Virus record (IMG/VR): IMGVR_UViG_3300049728_000110
Coordinates: 1 to 38,630 of that record
Direction: 5' to 3' (one strand)
From: a virus
Length of the DNA: 38,630 bases
Position numbers and translations under genes: made by a program. The notes under the pieces are model-generated. The model did not search any database and was not told the origin of the DNA. It worked only from the letters and a program-made list of their open reading frames with translations. Below, piece by piece: positions 22,067-29,415 of this stretch. Every line of letters begins with the position of its first letter. Within the stretch, counting starts at the first letter, position 1.

Positions 22067-23164
22067 ATGAGCATACAAACACAGGCAGTTCAAACCCGAG
22101 ACCCCGAGAAGGCAATCGAGTTCATTCCATATGGAGCGGCAGACAAAATCCGCCTCTCAGTCAAGATCATCCAAAACATGGTGGCCGTTCCCACCAAGAG
22201 CGGAAAGACGTGCAGCGAGCGAGACGCGCTGCGCTTCCTCATGCTCTGCCAGGCGCAACGGCTCAACCCGTTCGCCGGCGATGCCTTCCTTGTCGGATAC
22301 GATTCGCAGGACGGTCCTTCGTTCTCCCTCATCACCGCGCATCAGGCATTCTTGAAGCGCGCCGAGACGTGCGCTGATTTCGAGGGCATGGAATCGGGCA
22401 TCATCCTGCTAGGCGACGACGAGAATCCTACCATCAGTGAGCGCGAGGGTGACTTCCACCTGGAGAATGAGATCGTTGTAGGCGGCTGGGCGCGCGTTCA
22501 TCGCAAGGGCCGGCGCGACACCTACCGGCGAATCCGCATGGGTCGGTTCAACAAGGGCTTCGCGCAATGGAAGGCGGACGCAGCGGGCATGATCGTCAAG
22601 TGTGCGGAGGCAGACGCCCTGCGCAGCACGTTCCCGACGCTGCTGGGCGGCCTTTACATGCAGGGCGAACAGGACGGCGCTGCCGGGCGCATCGTGGCGG
22701 AAATGTCTATCAGCCGTCCAATCTTTGAAGCGCCAGCGAAGCTGATAGAAAGCAAGATGTCATCATCGGATCACTTCCACGCCAGCCAAGAATCGCAGGC
22801 GAGGATTGACGACGTCGAAGGCACAGACCTCGGCCCGCAGAAATCTCCCTCCACTGACACGGCAGCGGCTCAGTCAGAGCCGGAAAGGAATGTGCAACGC
22901 GCGGCTCAAGAGCCGCCGCCGCCGGAGGACCCAAGCGCAGCCGTCAAGCGTCAGGCGAAGGCGCTCAAATCCCTGCTGACGATGAAAGGGCACAGTGAGG
23001 TTGAGTTGATCCAGTTCCTTGTCGCTCAGAAGGGTCTGGATGACTCGCTCGGAACGCTGAACGAAATCAGCAAAGTGGCCGGAAAGTTCCTGGGCGAGAT
23101 TCACGACGGCTGGGCGAAGATCGAACCGGAGTTGCGCGCGTGGAAGGAGGAGCAGACCAAGTGA
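22067..23164 (+). CDS. recT: RecT/Bet-family single-strand annealing protein
   Basis: 365 residues. Residues about 30-200 show the family pattern: CSERDALRFLMLCQAQRLNPFAGDAF, then GPSFSLITAHQAFLKRA, a GGWARVHRKGRRDT strand and KADAAGMIVKCAEADALRSTFP. The remaining ~150 residues are a Ser/Pro/Glu-rich linker and a small helical C-terminal domain, longer than in typical RecT. It would anneal complementary single strands and promote recombination during phage replication. The nuclease gene immediately downstream is the expected exonuclease partner. Confidence 0.9.
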   Translation: MSIQTQAVQTRDPEKAIEFIPYGAADKIRLSVKIIQNMVAVPTKSGKTCSERDALRFLMLCQAQRLNPFAGDAFLVGYDSQDGPSFSLITAHQAFLKRAETCADFEGMESGIILLGDDENPTISEREGDFHLENEIVVGGWARVHRKGRRDTYRRIRMGRFNKGFAQWKADAAGMIVKCAEADALRSTFPTLLGGLYMQGEQDGAAGRIVAEMSISRPIFEAPAKLIESKMSSSDHFHASQESQARIDDVEGTDLGPQKSPSTDTAAAQSEPERNVQRAAQEPPPPEDPSAAVKRQAKALKSLLTMKGHSEVELIQFLVAQKGLDDSLGTLNEISKVAGKFLGEIHDGWAKIEPELRAWKEEQTK

Positions 23165-23221
23165 GTGCTGAAATCCTACAACTCCAAATTGGAAGGAAAC
23201 CGTTGCGGGGGTGATGAGAAC

Positions 23222-24643
23222 ATGACAACCCAACCCACAACACCAGACGAGCGCGGTGGCCACACTAGCGCCAGCAACGCCGAAGCTGACAGCCTCTGTC
23301 AAGGTCGGTTTCTCGCCCAGCGCGGCCTGCCAGAGCCGCCCGCAACCGATTACTCCGACTCGGGTGAGGTAATCCACTGTCTTTACACCGACAGCGAAAA
23401 GCCAAGTCGAGAACCGATGCCTGACGAAATCGACAAGGCCGACGAATTGCGCAATCGCGAGAACGAGGTGGCAGCCTTGGCGGGATTTGGACCGGAGTGC
23501 ATGCGGCTCGTGGAAAAGCGATTGTGGCACGATATTGGGGACGATCCTATCGTAGCCGACTGCAAACACTCAGGCCGCTTTGACGTGTGCCTTTACGACG
23601 TGCCGAAACGTCGGGCCTTGATTCTGGATGCCAAATCGGGATGGCTTCCAGTCCCGCCGCCGAATACCAATCTTCAACTCCGGGACCTGGCGGCACTGTT
23701 TTGGGCGGAATTCCAGCCGACGGAGATCCTGGTGAACATCCTCAAGCCGTTTGGTCGGCAGGACGCGTCCTGCCTCTACCTCGAAGGCGACCTGGAAGAG
23801 AGCCTGCGCCAAATGGAAGAACGGGTCCGCCGGTCGAATGACACGCAAGCGAAGCGGACGCCCGGGGAAGCGCAGTGCCGCTATTGTCGCGCGGCCTACT
23901 GGGGCCGATGCAAAGTGCATTCCGACTGGCTGGCAAGTTGCCTGCCGGTCCTCGCTCCACCGCTTCGGATGGTATCTGCGGCCGAGTGGACGCCGGAACA
24001 GCGCGCTGTGTTCTGTGAGCGCATGGGAACTGCGGCCAAGTGGCTGGAAGCCCGCAAGGATGAAATCAAAGCCCTGCTGAAAGCGGACCCTGCAAGCGTG
24101 CCTGGCTTCGGGTTGCGCGACGGGCGCAAGCTGGAAACCATAATCAATCCGCAAGCGGTCTTTGAGCGCTTTGTACTATCCGGGGGCAATACCGAAGCAT
24201 TCCTGCGCGCGGTTAAGGTTGGTAAGACCGCACTCAAAGACGAGGTGCGCGAAGTCTCTGGCAAGAAAGGAAAGGCGCTGGATACCGAACTGGCGCGGAT
24301 GATCGAAGGTTGCACGGAAACACGTCAGAGTGACCCGCAGATAGCGGCGTTCGTATTGGAGCCGCAGAACAGCGAAGTGAGCAGCGGCGCGAAAACACCG
24401 GACATGAATATGGACACCAACACACAAACAGAACCGGCTCCGCCGGTTCGCTCGACTGACGGGTTGGGCCAGTGGGACTGCAAGACGCCCGGATTCGACA
24501 GCGTAGAGGTAATCGAAATCAAAGACGCATACGTGAGGTTCAGAACCCGATGGGGAACAGTCACGCGCTCGCGCCGCGGCTTCATGAAAAACTATCGGCC
24601 CAACGTGGGAAATGAGCCACGCCCGACCAAAGACCATGAATAA
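23222..24643 (+). CDS. PD-(D/E)XK nuclease, partner of RecT
   Basis: 473 residues from ATG 23222; a GTG at 23165 directly after the recT stop would add 19 residues. SGEVIHCLY (47-55) is the N-terminal G-x-x-(I/V)-H motif. D121 in HSGRFDVC and DAK at 136-138 form the catalytic D ... D-x-K set. The Cys-rich CRYCRAAYWGRC near 220 recalls the iron-sulphur or zinc region of Cas4/AddB-type nucleases. It is likely the 5'-3' or 3'-5' resecting exonuclease that feeds RecT. The final ~80 residues (after TNTQTEPAPPV) form a small separate beta domain. Confidence 0.8.
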   Translation: MTTQPTTPDERGGHTSASNAEADSLCQGRFLAQRGLPEPPATDYSDSGEVIHCLYTDSEKPSREPMPDEIDKADELRNRENEVAALAGFGPECMRLVEKRLWHDIGDDPIVADCKHSGRFDVCLYDVPKRRALILDAKSGWLPVPPPNTNLQLRDLAALFWAEFQPTEILVNILKPFGRQDASCLYLEGDLEESLRQMEERVRRSNDTQAKRTPGEAQCRYCRAAYWGRCKVHSDWLASCLPVLAPPLRMVSAAEWTPEQRAVFCERMGTAAKWLEARKDEIKALLKADPASVPGFGLRDGRKLETIINPQAVFERFVLSGGNTEAFLRAVKVGKTALKDEVREVSGKKGKALDTELARMIEGCTETRQSDPQIAAFVLEPQNSEVSSGAKTPDMNMDTNTQTEPAPPVRSTDGLGQWDCKTPGFDSVEVIEIKDAYVRFRTRWGTVTRSRRGFMKNYRPNVGNEPRPTKDHE

Positions 24644-24920
24644 ACCTGCGATCCTTGCGGACAACGGACAGCGCCAACGGGCGTTGGCTCCGGTGACTTG
24701 TTCGGCGACGGTTGGGGGGTGGTGGGTGTTCCGCCTGGACAAGCACGACCATGCGAAAATCGGCGACTACTGGGCTGGCCCGTTCCTGCACAAATCTAAA
24801 GCGAATGAATGGGTGAAAAAGCAAACTTGGCCGAATCAGCTAATCGTCGGACGCCCAGCAATAATCTGCGACGAGTCGCCGAACGCTCCGGCTCAGCGAC
24901 CGCCGGCCACTGACGTATGA
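24636..24920 (+). CDS. Small unrecognised early protein
   Basis: 94 residues from ATG 24636 (MNKPAILADNGQRQRALAP), which overlaps the nuclease stop by 8 bases; an ATG at 24612 would give 102. A short folded core with GGWWVFRLDKHDHAKIGDYW looks like a small beta domain. No function recognised. Confidence 0.5.
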   Translation: MNKPAILADNGQRQRALAPVTCSATVGGWWVFRLDKHDHAKIGDYWAGPFLHKSKANEWVKKQTWPNQLIVGRPAIICDESPNAPAQRPPATDV

Positions 24921-25153
24921 ACACACCTGAAACGCAATCCGGCGGTTCGCTGAAGCCGGTTGGTTCGGAAAGATCGTGCTGGTTTACAGACGACTCCGAT
25001 CTACATCCCGAAACCGGATGCCCGTCCGCAGATGACTGGCTAACGGTCGCCACAAACGGTCGGGAGAGGTGGATAAATTGCAGCCAATGCAACGGAACGT
25101 GGATGCTTCCGAACACTGAGCTGAGGCACGGCGGCGATAACTCCAAAGCATGA
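24917..25153 (+). CDS. Small protein with a possible zinc knuckle
   Basis: 78 residues in ATGA overlap with both neighbours. It contains CSQCNGTW near residue 55 and two further Cys earlier (SCWFTDDSD, GCPSADDW), an arrangement compatible with one metal site. Position just upstream of the methyltransferase. Confidence 0.55.
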   Translation: MNTPETQSGGSLKPVGSERSCWFTDDSDLHPETGCPSADDWLTVATNGRERWINCSQCNGTWMLPNTELRHGGDNSKA

Positions 25154-25914
25154 GCATTGAGGCGACCATCCAAACCGCCAGCGAGCCCGCCGTTGTCCTC
25201 AAGCGATTTGTTAGGGGTCATTTGGTGGCGACGCTCTATCTAGGGGACTGCCTAGAGATGCTGCCGATAATGGCCGACGCGGTAATCAGCGACCCTCCCT
25301 ACGGGATGGACTGGGACACTGACAGCACGCGATTCAGTGGCGGGCAATCCTCTGGCATCAGGCGCAAGCCGCGAGGCGAAGGCCGCGGGCGCCAATCTCA
25401 ATATGGTGACTACGGGAAAATCGACGGCGACTGCGAACCCTTCGACCCCGCGCCGTGGATCGAGTATCCGCGCTGCGTTCTATTTGGAGCCAACCACTAC
25501 GCGCAACGCCTGCCCGTCGGCACAACGCTGGTGTGGCTCAAGAAAGGCCAGCACCTATGGGGCACGTTTCTGAGCGATGCGGAAATCGGATGGATGAAAG
25601 GCGGCTGCGGCGTCTATGCCATTCTGAAATCGTTCCCGCCGCCAGTGCGAGCCGTGGACGCGGGCGGCGACCCGTGCCGTCCGGTGGGAATCCACCCGAC
25701 GCAAAAGCCGGTGGCCCTAATGGCGTGGTGTATGGAGCGGGCAAAGGTGCCTGCAGGAGCGACCGTCCTAGACCCCTACATGGGCAGCGGAACTACGGGT
25801 ATCGCCTGCCTGCGGACTGGCCGCAACTTCATAGGCATCGAGAAAGACCCCAAGCATTTTGCAACCGCCGTCGCGCGTCTGGAACGCGAGATAAACCAAG
25901 GTGAGTTGCTATGA
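25150..25914 (+). CDS. Adenine-N6 DNA methyltransferase (beta-class order)
   Basis: 254 residues. Motif IV DPPY is at 48-51 (ISDPPYGMDW), HPTQKP at 182-187, and the SAM-binding motif VLDPYMGSGTTG at 206-217. Catalytic motif before SAM motif is the beta-group order, and DPPY indicates an N6-adenine target. No restriction endonuclease gene accompanies it, so it probably protects the phage genome or marks it for regulation. It is in ATGA coupling with both neighbours. Confidence 0.9.
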   Translation: MSIEATIQTASEPAVVLKRFVRGHLVATLYLGDCLEMLPIMADAVISDPPYGMDWDTDSTRFSGGQSSGIRRKPRGEGRGRQSQYGDYGKIDGDCEPFDPAPWIEYPRCVLFGANHYAQRLPVGTTLVWLKKGQHLWGTFLSDAEIGWMKGGCGVYAILKSFPPPVRAVDAGGDPCRPVGIHPTQKPVALMAWCMERAKVPAGATVLDPYMGSGTTGIACLRTGRNFIGIEKDPKHFATAVARLEREINQGELL

Positions 25915-25940
25915 CCCCTAACGACCAAGCTCACACATGA
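25911..25940 (+). CDS. Tiny coupling ORF, 9 residues
   Basis: MTPNDQAHT starts in the methyltransferase stop (ATGA) and ends in the next gene's start (ATGA). It exactly bridges the 22-bp gap. Same arrangement as at 20176. Confidence 0.3.
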   Translation: MTPNDQAHT

Positions 25941-26221
25941 GGGCCGCCCAACCAACTCCCGAATCGCCCACCAGCACAGCGCGGCCCTCATTGTGTGCAG
26001 CGCCTGGTTCGGAGTGGTCGCGGGCCGAAATCCACATGGAGATGGCCAACGCGGCATTCCGGCTGGCATCGCGAAATGAGCACGGCAAAGAGATGGTCAT
26101 AGAGCACCTAAAGAGGGCAATCCAAACTCTCGAAGCACAAACTCCGAACACCGAACTCAGGCGCGCGGGGCACCTGAGCAACGACAAACAGACAGGCGCA
26201 ACCCCGCGTCGCCTGGACTGA
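25937..26221 (+). CDS. Small helical early protein
   Basis: 94 residues. A Pro/Thr-rich N-terminus precedes a helical segment (SRAEIHMEMANAAFRLASRN) and a second helix (MVIEHLKRAIQTLEAQ), then a basic tail. Function unknown. Confidence 0.5.
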   Translation: MRAAQPTPESPTSTARPSLCAAPGSEWSRAEIHMEMANAAFRLASRNEHGKEMVIEHLKRAIQTLEAQTPNTELRRAGHLSNDKQTGATPRRLD

Positions 26222-26227
26222 CTGGTT

Positions 26228-26404
26228 ATGCTGACCGATACTGAAGCCATCGAAGCCGAGAAAACTGCATGGGAGTGGTTTGCCGAGGCACATCCGCACG
26301 AAGCGTATGCAAGCTGGCCGGACCGATTCTGGGAGTTCTTCCACCGCAAGTGTCCGAACCTCAAACGGGAAGAAATGGAAGCCCTCCTTGCTGCTGGTGA
26401 ATAG
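26228..26404 (+). CDS. 58-residue acidic protein
   Basis: MLTDTEAIEAEKTAWEWFAE followed by a Trp/Phe-rich centre (WPDRFWEFFHRKC) and an acidic helix ending EALLAAGE. Starts 6 nt after the previous stop. The high aromatic and acidic content and good codon structure favour a real gene; role unknown. Confidence 0.5.
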   Translation: MLTDTEAIEAEKTAWEWFAEAHPHEAYASWPDRFWEFFHRKCPNLKREEMEALLAAGE

Positions 26405-26434
26405 CATAACAAGTAATTAGGACAAACTGAGCAC

Positions 26435-26527
26435 ATGCCTAGGGACTGGAAAGGACCGTACAACAGGCGCTTGCAGCAACGCGCTTCGGAGCGCGGGAAG
26501 CGGATGGCGGCGAATTATCGTGATTGA
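26435..26527 (+). CDS. 30-residue basic protein
   Basis: MPRDWKGPYNRRLQQRASER followed by GKRMAANYRD. Very basic, probably helical. Its stop lies 17 nt before the rusA start. Too short for certainty, but it fills the gap in the operon. Confidence 0.35.
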   Translation: MPRDWKGPYNRRLQQRASERGKRMAANYRD

Positions 26528-26544
26528 TATGCAGAAATGCACCT

Positions 26545-27042
26545 ATGAGACCCACACTTGAATTCTTTGCTGCTGGCTATCCAGCCGGCCAGCCCCGCGT
26601 CAAGGCAAGAGCATTCGGCGGCCATGCCCGTGTTTACACGCCCACCACCGTCAAGAGCAGTGACGGCCTCAGGCATGAGCACCCGGCAACGTCGTGGAAG
26701 ATGATCGTCAGGAATGAGGCCGCAAAAGCGTGGATCAAAGAGCCAATACCGCAACTAATGCAATGGCAAGGCCCGCTCCGTGTTGACCTTACATTCTACT
26801 TTCCGAGGCCCAAGTCGCACTTCCGATCCAATGGAGAGTTGAAGCCGACTGCGCCCGTCTGGCACACGGCAAAACCGGACAGGGATAACAGCGACAAGGC
26901 GGTTCTCGATGCACTGACAGACCTGGGGCTTTGGGGCGATGACAAGCAGGTGTGCGACGGGAGAGTCCGCAAGCTGTATTGCCCGCCCGGGTGCTCCCCT
27001 GGGTGCGAGATTGTAATTCAGGAAGCGGGAGAAGCACAATGA
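26545..27042 (+). CDS. rusA: RusA-type Holliday junction resolvase
   Basis: 165 residues from ATG 26545 (MRPTLEFFAAGYPAGQPRVK). The diagnostic catalytic segment KPDRDNSDKAVLDALTDLG, with the Asp set and Lys, is near residues 112-130 and is followed by WGDDKQV, as in RusA. It cleaves four-way junctions, useful for resolving recombination and replication intermediates before packaging. It has ATGA coupling to the next gene. Confidence 0.9.
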   Translation: MRPTLEFFAAGYPAGQPRVKARAFGGHARVYTPTTVKSSDGLRHEHPATSWKMIVRNEAAKAWIKEPIPQLMQWQGPLRVDLTFYFPRPKSHFRSNGELKPTAPVWHTAKPDRDNSDKAVLDALTDLGLWGDDKQVCDGRVRKLYCPPGCSPGCEIVIQEAGEAQ

Positions 27043-27191
27043 CCCACTCGCAACTCGCCACCCTCTCTCGCCGAGTCTCTCGCCTAGAGCGAATCGTTGT
27101 TATCCTAAAAGCGATTTACAGCGTGCGATACAGCTCGGAATTGGATCGGCTGCAAGCGGAGTTGAAAGAGGAAACGGGAGGAAACACTTGA
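27039..27191 (+). CDS. 50-residue helical protein
   Basis: MTHSQLATLSRRVSRLERIV continues as one amphipathic helix and a second helix (SSELDRLQAELKEE), a likely coiled coil. Begins in the ATGA overlap with rusA. Function unknown. Confidence 0.5.
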   Translation: MTHSQLATLSRRVSRLERIVVILKAIYSVRYSSELDRLQAELKEETGGNT

Positions 27192-27449
27192 ATGACCAAG
27201 ACTCGCTTCCAACTCCTAAATCAAAAGCGCCTCTGTATGCAACGCCTCCGCGCCGAGAGACGCGGCCAATGCGTGGACGGCCTGCCGAAGCGCCTACGTG
27301 CGCTCCGGGGCGATGGGCAACGCGCGCCGATGCCGACAGGCCGCAGAGACAGGCTTGTGAGCAACGGGCTACTGTCGTGCTCATTTGATGCCATTGGAGG
27401 TCCCGTGCATGGAGATGCGTTGGAAAGGTTGGAGAAGATAACTAGGTGA
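27192..27449 (+). CDS. Small basic protein
   Basis: 85 residues (MTKTRFQLLNQKRLCMQRLR), starting immediately after the previous stop. Rich in Arg (over 15%), with GGPVHGDALERLEKITR at the end. A nucleic-acid-binding role is plausible. A competing frame (27188-27388) covers the same bases, so this call is moderate. Confidence 0.45.
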   Translation: MTKTRFQLLNQKRLCMQRLRAERRGQCVDGLPKRLRALRGDGQRAPMPTGRRDRLVSNGLLSCSFDAIGGPVHGDALERLEKITR

Positions 27450-27469
27450 ACCCGTTGACTCCAATCCAT

Positions 27470-27598
27470 ATGCGTGAACGTCAGCAAATCCGAAGATTCA
27501 ATCGCGCCACCGCGTGGGAACTCTCCCGCTTTCGAGCTGGCGTTCACGCCCGGGTTGGTGGCGCGATTGAGTTTTCAACCCATTGGGAGAGTGACTAA
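27470..27598 (+). CDS. 42-residue basic protein overlapping the interlocked repeat
   Basis: MRERQQIRRFNRATAWELSR, then FRAGVHARVGGAIEFSTHWE and SD. It ends directly before the ATG of the replication gene (TAA-ATG). Because the same bases form three pairs of inverted repeats, the reading frame may be a by-product of an RNA or DNA element. Confidence 0.45.
   Translation: MRERQQIRRFNRATAWELSRFRAGVHARVGGAIEFSTHWESD
27472..27592. repeat. Interlocked inverted repeats A-B-C-A'-B'-C'
   Basis: A, GCGTGAACGTCAGC (27472-27485), pairs with A' (27536-27549), 13 of 14 with the odd pair a G-U in RNA. B, TCAATCGCGCCACC (27498-27511), pairs perfectly with B' (27557-27570). C, ACTCTCCC (27520-27527), pairs perfectly with C' (27585-27592). 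The order means the three stems cross each other, as in a multiple pseudoknot or mutually exclusive hairpins. Start-to-start offsets are 64, 59 and 65. It lies immediately upstream of the replication-protein gene. Confidence 0.8.
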
Positions 27599-28513
27599 AT
27601 GCCACAGCGTTTTCTCAGACCTGGAATCACCAATAGCGATAGGTTCAACTCAGTTGACCTATTCTGCCAAAGCCTTTACATCCGCATCCTAACCAAGGTT
27701 GACGACTACGGGCGATACGATGCTCGCCCGTCAGTTTTGGCCGGTGAGTGCTTCTCTGTATGGAACGAAAAGCACCCCGAACAGCAAATAGATTCCGCTG
27801 CGGTTTCCTGCGGAATCCTGCGCCTTGCTGCGGAAAAACTGATAGCGCTATACGGCTGCGACGGCAAGAAAGTTCTGCAAGTCACGCAATGGCAGGAACG
27901 TGTGCGTGATGGGGCTAAGGAGAAATGGCCTATTTCCGGTAATCCGCTGCGGAATCCTGCGGAATCCTGCGGAATCCTGCCTCCCTCGTCCCCGTCCCCG
28001 CCCTCGTCCCCGCCCTCGTCCCCGCCCTCGTCCACGCCCTCGTCCACGCCCTCGTCCACGCCCTCGTCCACGCCCACGCCTTCGCCCTCGTCCACGCCCA
28101 CGCCTTCGCCCGTGCGCACGACGCCCGAACCCGAACCGGAAAGTGTGTGTGTGAATTTGCCATTGCAGAAGCAGAAGGCTGACTCCCAAGTGGACGCCCG
28201 CTTCAAGTGGCTCGAAGCCGAACTCTGCCGGATGTATAAACGCCCCCGCCCGACCGTTGGCCGCGGCGAGGAAGAGCACCTAGTTGCCGAAATCGCGCGG
28301 CGCCCAGACGTGAGGGCTGAGCTTGCGGAACTGAAAAGCGCCCGGGCCGAAATCGGAGAGCGGTATTTCCCGCAATCACTGTCTGCACTCTGCCGCGATT
28401 GGGACAAGACTCTGGATCGGGCCAGGAATCACGCACCGCCACCAAAGTCGTATAAGGAAAAGTCCATGACTGAGAAAGAGCTTGAGAGACTCGAAAGGAT
28501 GATAGGGACATGA
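27599..28513 (+). CDS. Phage replication protein with low-complexity linker
   Basis: 304 residues. The N-terminal domain (1-125: MPQRFLRPGITNSDRFNSVD, then VDDYGRYDARPSVLAGECF and an ALYGCDGKKVLQVTQWQE segment) resembles the winged-helix N-terminus of phage replisome-organiser/primosome proteins. A Ser/Pro/Thr tract (127-175) encoded by 12-bp repeats links it to a C-terminal helical domain (about 190-304). As in lambda O, the repeats inside the gene may form the origin. No helicase motifs are present. It ends with an ATGA overlap. Confidence 0.65.
   Translation: MPQRFLRPGITNSDRFNSVDLFCQSLYIRILTKVDDYGRYDARPSVLAGECFSVWNEKHPEQQIDSAAVSCGILRLAAEKLIALYGCDGKKVLQVTQWQERVRDGAKEKWPISGNPLRNPAESCGILPPSSPSPPSSPPSSPPSSTPSSTPSSTPSSTPTPSPSSTPTPSPVRTTPEPEPESVCVNLPLQKQKADSQVDARFKWLEAELCRMYKRPRPTVGRGEEEHLVAEIARRPDVRAELAELKSARAEIGERYFPQSLSALCRDWDKTLDRARNHAPPPKSYKEKSMTEKELERLERMIGT
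27951..27980 (+). repeat. Three tandem GGAATCCTGC repeats (possible iterons)
   Basis: Three exact tandem 10-bp copies lie inside the replication-protein gene. A fourth copy is at 27812-27821, flanked by CTGCGGTTTCC. In-gene iterons of the initiator are the lambda/P22 origin design. A 10-bp period equals about one helix turn, placing each site on the same DNA face. Confidence 0.65.
27982..28112 (+). repeat. 12-bp tandem repeats CCCTCGTCC(A/C)CG
   Basis: About ten imperfect copies encode the Ser-Pro/Ser-Thr-Pro linker. The strong C-rich strand asymmetry, continuing directly from the 10-bp iterons, may matter for melting or may simply be slippage-driven linker growth. Confidence 0.7.
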
Positions 28514-28926
28514 ACCACGCCACCAACTGCAAGTTCTGCAAAAAGCCGATCACTATTGAAATTGACGACGCCTACGCGGCGTTGGGTGATCCGCAGAAGC
28601 TCCTGCCTATTTCGACATGCGACCGCTGCGCAGACCTGCGCGTAGAACGCCGATGCGTTGAGGACCGAGTTAAAACGGCAGCCCTAACGCTGGCCAACGC
28701 GAAGGGCCACGCGCGCCAGGAAATGCAATCGAGATTCAGCGGCATCTTTGAGCGGCTCCTGCATGACTACGCACGGTTGATTGCCCGATGGCACTACCTG
28801 CAAGGCGAGTCGTGGGATGACGCGGCGCTGGAGACAATCCTAATCCACCCGGAAGCGTGGCACAGCGTGCTGGAGACCCTGTGGAAGGTGTTTAAGGACG
28901 CGAACAAGGAAAGGGAGTTGATATGA
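28510..28926 (+). CDS. Zinc-finger protein following the replication gene
   Basis: 138 residues. CKFCKKP (7-13) and CDRCADL near 37-43 supply two C-x-x-C pairs for a zinc ribbon; the C-terminal two thirds are helical (FERLLHDYARLIARWHYL). The pattern fits a helicase-loader, primase-accessory or DNA-binding partner of the replication protein; this is inference. ATGA overlap with both neighbours. Confidence 0.6.
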   Translation: MNHATNCKFCKKPITIEIDDAYAALGDPQKLLPISTCDRCADLRVERRCVEDRVKTAALTLANAKGHARQEMQSRFSGIFERLLHDYARLIARWHYLQGESWDDAALETILIHPEAWHSVLETLWKVFKDANKERELI

Positions 28927-29156
28927 GTAAAGATCAAACGAAAACCACAGACCCCGGTTCACTCGACCCGCTTGGTTGGGCTGCGACAGATCGCCCCTGT
29001 TACAACTGCGCCGGGACAGGCACCAACGGAGGGCGAGCGATTAACCAACGCGCCACAGGCCAGCCAGCGCACGCGCGGGGGCAGCGTGGCGGCGGGTCCT
29101 TCCTTCGAGAAATGCAACGGGCAGGTTGCCGAGCTGACAAAAATGGCTGCTCATAG
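28923..29156 (+). CDS. Small protein with CxxCxGxG motif
   Basis: 77 residues. PCYNCAGTGT near residue 26 is a DnaJ-like zinc knuckle half. After it the composition becomes Arg/Gly-rich and less protein-like, and another open frame (28972-29280) covers the same bases, so a frameshift here is possible. Bases 29157-29276 hold nothing I can support. Confidence 0.4.
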   Translation: MSKDQTKTTDPGSLDPLGWAATDRPCYNCAGTGTNGGRAINQRATGQPAHARGQRGGGSFLREMQRAGCRADKNGCS

Positions 29157-29276
29157 AATTTTCCAAGGCTGCAAGTTGCCACCGTCCGCTGCGACTGTGC
29201 CCTCGCAAGCCGTTGGAAGGTCCAGTCCTAGCGGAAGCGTGCCTCGACGCGGCTACGGGCTTGGAAAACCAATAAC

Positions 29277-29411
29277 ATGAAAACGATCACGCTCCTACTT
29301 TTGGGCGCCGGAATCGTGCTGGCCGTTCTCAAAGTGCACGTCATTGGATTTGAACTTCTCTTTGCCGCGATGGTCGCGGCTGTGCTTAACCAAAATGACG
29401 GCAAGAATTAA
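29277..29411 (+). CDS. 44-residue hydrophobic membrane protein
   Basis: MKTITLLLLGAGIVLAVLKV followed by HVIGFELLFAAMVAAVLNQN and DGKN. Two membrane helices or a signal-anchor hairpin. In the middle of replication genes, a small membrane protein could be an immunity or host-takeover factor; nothing specific is visible. Confidence 0.5.
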   Translation: MKTITLLLLGAGIVLAVLKVHVIGFELLFAAMVAAVLNQNDGKN

Positions 29412-29415
29412 GCCT

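Noticed and set aside
27474-27692. 72-residue plus frame through the interlocked repeat into the replication gene
   Set aside because: It overlaps the start of the replication protein in another frame and lacks a start context; probably a shadow of the repeat.
27951-28112. CRISPR-like repetition
   Set aside because: Units are contiguous 10- and 12-bp tandems with no spacers.
27848-28279. Minus-strand frames rich in Gly-Arg over the 12-bp repeats
   Set aside because: Low-complexity translations of a tandem repeat, opposite to a real gene.
28972-29280. 102-residue open frame overlapping the CxxCxGxG gene
   Set aside because: Composition is less protein-like at its start and it has no coupling to the upstream gene. 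A frameshift joining the two frames remains possible.
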